Below the pieces are notes generated by a model. That model did no database searches, had not been told where the DNA came from, and saw only the letters and a program-made list of their open reading frames with translations. From assembly GCA_002428385.1 (NCBI GenBank), contig DIWB01000043.1:1-9582 (forward strand): 9,582 nt of DNA, in the 5' to 3' direction. Shown here piece after piece: positions 6,244 through 9,582 of this stretch. The position numbers were made by a program, and so were the translations under genes. This DNA is from Bacteroidales bacterium UBA6117 (GTDB taxonomy: Bacteria > Bacteroidota > Bacteroidia > Bacteroidales > VadinHA17). Positions within the stretch are counted from its first letter, which is position 1. Every line of letters begins with the position of its first letter.

Positions 6244-6852
6244 TTATTTCGAATACAATTCAACTATTAACTGTTCCCTGATGTCTTCAGGAATATCAGA
6301 ACGTTCAGGTACACTCATGAACTTACCTGCCATTTGTGCATCGTCCCACTCAAGCCATGAAAGCTTTGAATATTTTCTGGTTGTAAGTGAATCAACTATT
6401 GTCTCCAGCGATTTTGATTTCTCGCGAACACCTATAATATCGCCAGGTTTCAGCTGATATGAAGGGATGTTTACTACAAGTCCGTTAACCGTAATATGCC
6501 TGTGCGAAACAAGCTGGCGTGCAGCTGCCCTTGTAGGAGCAACGCCCAGACGGTAAACAACGTTGTCGAGACGAGCCTCGAGAAGCTGAAGAAGCACAGC
6601 TCCTGTTACGCCCTTTGCTCTCTGAGCCTTGTCGAATGTCTTGTGGAACTGCCTTTCAAGAACACCGTAGGTATATTTGGCTTTTTGCTTCTCCCTGAGC
6701 TGAAGTCCGTATTCTGAGGTTTTTTTCCTTTTCTTGTTCATCCCATGCTGGCCGGGAGGGAAATTTTTCCTGTCGAGATTCTTGTCGGGTCCATAGATCG
6801 GTTCTCCGAATTTTCGTGCAATTCTTGATTTTGGGCCGGTATATCTTGCCAT
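6244..6852 (-). CDS. rpsD: 30S ribosomal protein S4 (uS4)
   Basis: A primary 16S rRNA-binding protein that nucleates 30S assembly and, with S5, affects decoding accuracy. At 202 residues it is normal in length. The N-terminal part has MARYTGPKSRIARKFGEPIYG and NFPPGQHG (30-37). The S4 RNA-binding fold spans about 92-155, with ARLDNVVYRLG and ARQLVSHRHITVNG. The N-terminal Cys cluster that binds zinc in some S4 proteins is absent. In E. coli S4 is the translational repressor of the alpha operon. The usual alpha-operon leader would lie before rpsM, and I do not recognise that pseudoknot here. The start is ATG at 6852, with a 46-nt gap after rpsK, the widest in the operon upstream of rplQ. Confidence 0.98.
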   Translation of the reverse strand: MARYTGPKSRIARKFGEPIYGPDKNLDRKNFPPGQHGMNKKRKKTSEYGLQLREKQKAKYTYGVLERQFHKTFDKAQRAKGVTGAVLLQLLEARLDNVVYRLGVAPTRAAARQLVSHRHITVNGLVVNIPSYQLKPGDIIGVREKSKSLETIVDSLTTRKYSKLSWLEWDDAQMAGKFMSVPERSDIPEDIREQLIVELYSK

Positions 6853-6898
6853 TGTGCTATTATTTTAAAACTAAAAAAACTTTCCTGTCCGTCATAAA

Positions 6899-7288
6899 TT
6901 ATACTCTTCTTCTCCCCGGTGCGCGGCATCCGTTGTGAGGCATCGGTGTGACATCGACGATCTCGAGGACTTCAATACCGGAATTGCTTATCGACCTGAT
7001 GGCTGATTCGCGACCCGATCCTGGCCCCTTAACGTAAACCTTCACTTTCCTCAGGCCAAGGTCATAAGCAACTTTGCTGCATTCCTCTGAAGCCATCTGA
7101 GCTGCATAAGGAGTGTTCTTCTTCGATCCCTTAAAACCCATCTTACCGGCTGACGCCCATGAAATAACCTGACCGGAATTGTTTGTCAGACTTATGATGA
7201 TGTTGTTAAATGATGAATGCACATGAGCCTGACCCGTCGGTTCAACCTTTACGATCCGCTTCTTCTGTGCTCCGGTTTTCTTTGCCAT
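6899..7288 (-). CDS. rpsK: 30S ribosomal protein S11 (uS11)
   Basis: S11 sits on the 30S platform near the mRNA exit and the anti-Shine-Dalgarno end of 16S rRNA. The 129-residue sequence carries the family hallmarks HVHSSFNNIIISLTN (22-36), SAGKMGFKGSKK, TPYAAQMASE and the conserved C-terminus DVTPMPHNGCRAPGRRRV (112-129). The start is ATG at 7288. It follows rpsM by only 7 nt, suggesting translational coupling. No Shine-Dalgarno sequence is present; the leader reads AAATAAATAGAAT. Confidence 0.98.
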   Translation of the reverse strand: MAKKTGAQKKRIVKVEPTGQAHVHSSFNNIIISLTNNSGQVISWASAGKMGFKGSKKNTPYAAQMASEECSKVAYDLGLRKVKVYVKGPGSGRESAIRSISNSGIEVLEIVDVTPMPHNGCRAPGRRRV

Positions 7289-7295
7289 ATTCTAT

Positions 7296-7673
7296 TTATT
7301 TAGTAGCTTTTTTCTTGTTAGCAACTGTCTTCTTTCTTCCTTTACGCGTCCTGGCATTGTTCTTCGTGCTCTGTCCCCTGACCGGTAAACCAAGCCTGTG
7401 ACGGACTCCACGGTAGCAACCTATATCCATCAATCTCTTGATATTCAACTGAGTTTCAGAACGAAGCTCACCTTCAAGCTTGTAATTCTCGTTAAGTATC
7501 CGGCGGATAGAATTGATCTGATCATCATTCCAGTCCGAAACCTTTGCATTCCTGTCGACGCCTGCTTCGTCAAGCACTTTCCGGGCAATGCTTCTCCCCA
7601 CTCCGTAGATATAGGTAAGGCCGACTTCTCCTCTTTTGTTTCTTGGTAAATCAACACCAACAATACGTGCCAT
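7296..7673 (-). CDS. rpsM: 30S ribosomal protein S13 (uS13)
   Basis: S13 lies in the 30S head, contacts the P-site tRNA through its C-terminal tail, and bridges to the 50S subunit. The 125-residue sequence begins MARIVGVDLPRNKRGEVGLTYIYGVG, with the helix-turn-helix domain following. It contains IGCYRGVRHRLGLPVRGQST (83-102), the family signature, and the basic tail NARTRKGRKKTVANKKKATK. The start is ATG at 7673, 38 nt after the rpmJ stop. The leader contains the same 14-nt segment found ahead of rpoA (here 7679-7692). Confidence 0.98.
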   Translation of the reverse strand: MARIVGVDLPRNKRGEVGLTYIYGVGRSIARKVLDEAGVDRNAKVSDWNDDQINSIRRILNENYKLEGELRSETQLNIKRLMDIGCYRGVRHRLGLPVRGQSTKNNARTRKGRKKTVANKKKATK

Positions 7674-7711
7674 ATATTACTTTTCTTAAATAGGTTGCAA
7701 AATTAAATAAA

Positions 7712-7828
7712 TTATCCCTGTCTCTGTTTATACTTGGGATTTTTCTTGCTTATTACATACAGGCGCCCCTTACGCCTTACTATCTTGCAGTCGGCGCTGC
7801 GCTTTTTAACTGATGCTCTTACTTTCAT
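7712..7828 (-). CDS. rpmJ: 50S ribosomal protein L36 (bL36), zinc-free form
   Basis: A 38-codon gene, found by translating the 173-nt gap between infA and rpsM. It starts MKVRASVKKRSADCKIVRRK and ends NPKYKQRQG, the unmistakable ends of L36, a small 50S protein that packs against 23S rRNA. In the zinc-ribbon form (E. coli) the ligands are C11, C14, C27 and H33. Here those positions are S11, C14, S27 and Y33, so three of four ligands are lost and zinc binding is unlikely. This is the C-minus type, common in Bacteroidota to my knowledge. The start is ATG at 7828 with leader TTTTAAGATA. It lies 18 nt after infA. Confidence 0.96.
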   Translation of the reverse strand: MKVRASVKKRSADCKIVRRKGRLYVISKKNPKYKQRQG

Positions 7829-7846
7829 TATCTTAAAATATATTTC

Positions 7847-8065
7847 TTATTTGTACCTGAATGTTATTCTTCCTTTTGTCAGGTCGTAGGGTGACATTTC
7901 AACCTTGACCTTGTCGCCCGGTAAAATCTTGATGTAATGCATTCTCATCTTGCCGGATATATGTGCTGTTATAACATGTCCGTTTTCGAGCTCCACCCTG
8001 AACATTGCATTTGAAAGAGCCTCGATGATAGTACCGTCCTGTTCGATTGATGCTTGCTTCGACAT
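7847..8065 (-). CDS. infA: Translation initiation factor IF-1
   Basis: IF-1 binds the 30S A site during initiation and stimulates IF-2 and IF-3. The 72-residue length equals the family norm. A single S1-like OB fold covers the whole protein, with IEQDGTIIEALSNAMFRVELENGH (7-30), ISGKMRMHYIKILPGDKVKVE (36-56) and SPYDLTKGRITFRYK (58-72). The start is ATG at 8065, four bases after the map stop, so the two genes are probably translationally coupled. The map-infA-rpmJ-rpsM order is the standard one in many bacteria. Confidence 0.98.
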   Translation of the reverse strand: MSKQASIEQDGTIIEALSNAMFRVELENGHVITAHISGKMRMHYIKILPGDKVKVEMSPYDLTKGRITFRYK

Positions 8066-8069
8066 ACGA

Positions 8070-8846
8070 TTACAATTTATTTAAAACTTCATCTACAAAT
8101 TTAAAAGTTGTTAACACATCTGCTCTTCCCTTATCGACAGCCACGGCGTATTCATAATGTGCCGAGGGTTTCCCGTCGATGGTCTTAATTGTCCAGCCAT
8201 CCCTCATCTGGATCGTCTCCTTTCTTCCGAGGTTGATCATCGGCTCAATGCAAATAACCAGCCCTTTTTCCATTTTGGGTCCTGTGCCTTTTCTGCCATA
8301 GTTCGGAACTTCAGGCGGTTCGTGAAGCCTTTTGCCGATTCCATGTCCGACCAGTTCCCTCACCACCGAATATCCTCCGTTCTCGGCTTTGTTCTGAACT
8401 GCCCGGGAAACATCGCCGATTCTGTTACCGGCTATTGCTTCCTTTACACCTTCCTCAAGTGACTCCCTTGTGAAATCCATGAGACGTCTGACTGATTCGT
8501 CGATCTCACCGACTGCAAAGGTGTAGGCGCTGTCGCCGTACCAGCCGTTGAGAATGACTCCGCAGTCGACAGAAACAATATCGCCTTCCCTGAGGATGCA
8601 GGATGAAGGGATCCCGTGAACCACTTCCTCATTGACTGATGTGCAGAGCGTAGCCGGAAAACCTCCGTATCCCTTGAAACCCGGGATACCTCCGTTGTCA
8701 CGGATAAACTCCTCCGCTATTTTGTCAAGATAAAGAGTGGTGACGCCCGGTTTGATGAATGAGGCAACTTCTGCCAGTGTCCTCGACACAAGTAAATTGC
8801 TCTCTCTCAACAATCCGATCTCTTCATCATTTTTTAAATACAACAT
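8070..8846 (-). CDS. map: Methionine aminopeptidase, type I
   Basis: Removes the initiator methionine from nascent proteins in the cytosol, using two divalent metals in a pita-bread fold. With the ATG at 8846 the protein has 258 residues. A TTG directly upstream (8847-8849) would add one residue, and I prefer the ATG. In numbering that counts the TTG as residue 1, metal ligands are D95 and D106 (VSVDCGVILNGWYGDSAY), H169 (GHGIGKRLHEPPEVPNYG), E202 (CIEPM) and E233 (HYEYAVAV). H78 and H176 are the substrate-binding histidines. There is no N-terminal SH3-like or zinc extension, so it is the type Ia form. It lies 19 nt after secY and 4 nt before infA. Loss of this enzyme is generally lethal, consistent with its place among essential genes. 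Confidence 0.97.
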   Translation of the reverse strand: MLYLKNDEEIGLLRESNLLVSRTLAEVASFIKPGVTTLYLDKIAEEFIRDNGGIPGFKGYGGFPATLCTSVNEEVVHGIPSSCILREGDIVSVDCGVILNGWYGDSAYTFAVGEIDESVRRLMDFTRESLEEGVKEAIAGNRIGDVSRAVQNKAENGGYSVVRELVGHGIGKRLHEPPEVPNYGRKGTGPKMEKGLVICIEPMINLGRKETIQMRDGWTIKTIDGKPSAHYEYAVAVDKGRADVLTTFKFVDEVLNKL

Positions 8847-8865
8847 CAAAGAACGCTAAACATTG

Positions 8866-9582
8866 TTAAATCGACGTCGTAGCACCGGATCTGCCTTTGA
8901 CGCGACCCGATTTCATAAGACCGTCGTAATGACGCATCAGCAGGTGACTTTCAATCTGCTGAAGCGTGTCAAGGACTACCCCCACAAGAATGAGCAGGGA
9001 AGTACCTCCGTAAAACTGAGCAAACTGCGGTGTCACTGAGAACTTCACAGCGATAGCCGGCAGAATGGCAATGAGAGCAAGGAAGATGGAACCCGGCAAT
9101 GTGATCCTCGACATGATCGTATCGAAAAACTCAACCGTTTTCCTGCCCGGCTTGATGCCCGGTATGAATCCTCCATTCTTCTTCATATCCTCAGCCATCT
9201 GAACCGGATTGATGGTAATGGCTGTATAGAAGTAAGTGAAAAGAATAATAAGAATAGCTGTCACCAGGTTATACCAGAATCCGTACATGTTTGAGAAAGC
9301 AACCACAAATCCTGAACTGGACTGTGAGTAGCCTGCAATTATGATAGGAAGCATCATTATTGCCTGGGCAAAAATGATAGGCATAACACCTGCAGCATTC
9401 ACCTTAAGGGGTATATACTGACGCACACCGCCGTACTGCTTGTTGCCGACAATTCGTCTGGCATACTGCACGGGCACCCTTCTGGTTCCCTGAACCAGCA
9501 GAATTGTGCCAAGAATGATAACAAACAATATGACTATCTCAACAATGACTATCGGACTCATTGTTGAGATAGTCATATTGTT
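8866..9582 (-). CDS. secY: Protein translocase subunit SecY (C-terminal half, cut by window edge)
   Basis: SecY forms the protein-conducting channel of the inner membrane together with SecE and SecG. About 238 codons are visible, and the start lies beyond the right edge. Numbering from the in-frame ATG at 9576, the hydrophobic segments are about 9-28, 62-82, 103-123, 158-177 and 190-206, matching TM6-TM10. The cytoplasmic C4 loop carries RRVPVQYARRIVGNKQYGG (32-50). The C5 loop carries GFIPGIKPG (136-144), with Lys where E. coli has the important Arg357. Oddity: bases 9558-9582 are the exact reverse complement of 9524-9548, so the residues encoded beyond about 9557 (NNMTISTM) may be an assembly fold-back rather than true SecY. 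The in-frame ATG is not the native start. The gene ends 19 nt before map. Confidence 0.93.
   Translation of the reverse strand, partial: NNMTISTMSPIVIVEIVILFVIILGTILLVQGTRRVPVQYARRIVGNKQYGGVRQYIPLKVNAAGVMPIIFAQAIMMLPIIIAGYSQSSSGFVVAFSNMYGFWYNLVTAILIILFTYFYTAITINPVQMAEDMKKNGGFIPGIKPGRKTVEFFDTIMSRITLPGSIFLALIAILPAIAVKFSVTPQFAQFYGGTSLLILVGVVLDTLQQIESHLLMRHYDGLMKSGRVKGRSGATTSI
9524..9582. repeat. 25-bp perfect inverted repeat ending at the window edge
   Basis: The arm 9524-9548 and the arm 9558-9582 are exact reverse complements around a 9-nt spacer (9549-9557). Both arms lie in the secY frame. The right arm ends on the last base of the window, so the true repeat may extend further. Such a perfect repeat inside a conserved membrane-protein gene is unlikely by chance. 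A fold-back or chimeric contig end is the simplest explanation. Confidence 0.9.

Noticed and set aside
7674..7711. E. coli-type alpha-operon S4-binding pseudoknot before rpsM
   Set aside because: Only 38 A/T-rich bases are available between rpmJ and rpsM, and no nested pairing of that kind is visible.

Overview
The window is a stretch of bacterial chromosome in which every confidently called gene lies on the minus strand. It carries the distal end of the universal ribosomal-protein (spc/alpha) cluster. The phylum Bacteroidota, order-level likeness Bacteroidales, is suggested by several things. The protein sequences have that character. There are no Shine-Dalgarno sequences, and the start codons are preceded by A/T-rich leaders. 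The L36 protein has lost its zinc ligands. Enolase directly follows rplQ. The species is not identifiable from sequence alone.

Layout from right to left, which is the direction of transcription: a secY 3' portion cut by the window edge (8866-9582), map, infA, rpmJ (38 codons), rpsM, rpsK, rpsD, rpoA and rplQ. These sit 4-46 nt apart and look like one operon, ending at an intrinsic terminator (about 4616-4650). The operon encodes translation initiation factor IF-1, 30S proteins S13, S11 and S4, 50S proteins L36 and L17, the RNA polymerase alpha subunit, the protein-export channel and methionine aminopeptidase. Enolase (eno, 3298-4575) follows as a separate unit with a very clear terminator of its own (3242-3277).

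Next comes about 1.1 kb without a convincing gene (2159-3297). Its right part holds a composite palindromic element (2866-3119) made of two modules with matching ends in opposite orientation around a 19-bp perfect stem. A 22-bp perfect palindrome (2831-2852) stands beside it. The left part (about 2270-2760) has gene-like but unconvincing open frames and may be another dispersed repeat or a decayed gene.

Left of that lies a long UbiD-family decarboxylase (266-2158) whose C-terminal domain seems to be internally duplicated. The last 265 bases are AT-rich and may include the final 23 codons of a plus-strand gene running in from outside.

I did not find an undescribed defence, mobile or signalling system here. 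The two points most worth a second look are the palindromic composite element and a 25-bp perfect inverted repeat that ends exactly on the right edge of the window inside secY. The second is more likely an assembly fold-back than biology.
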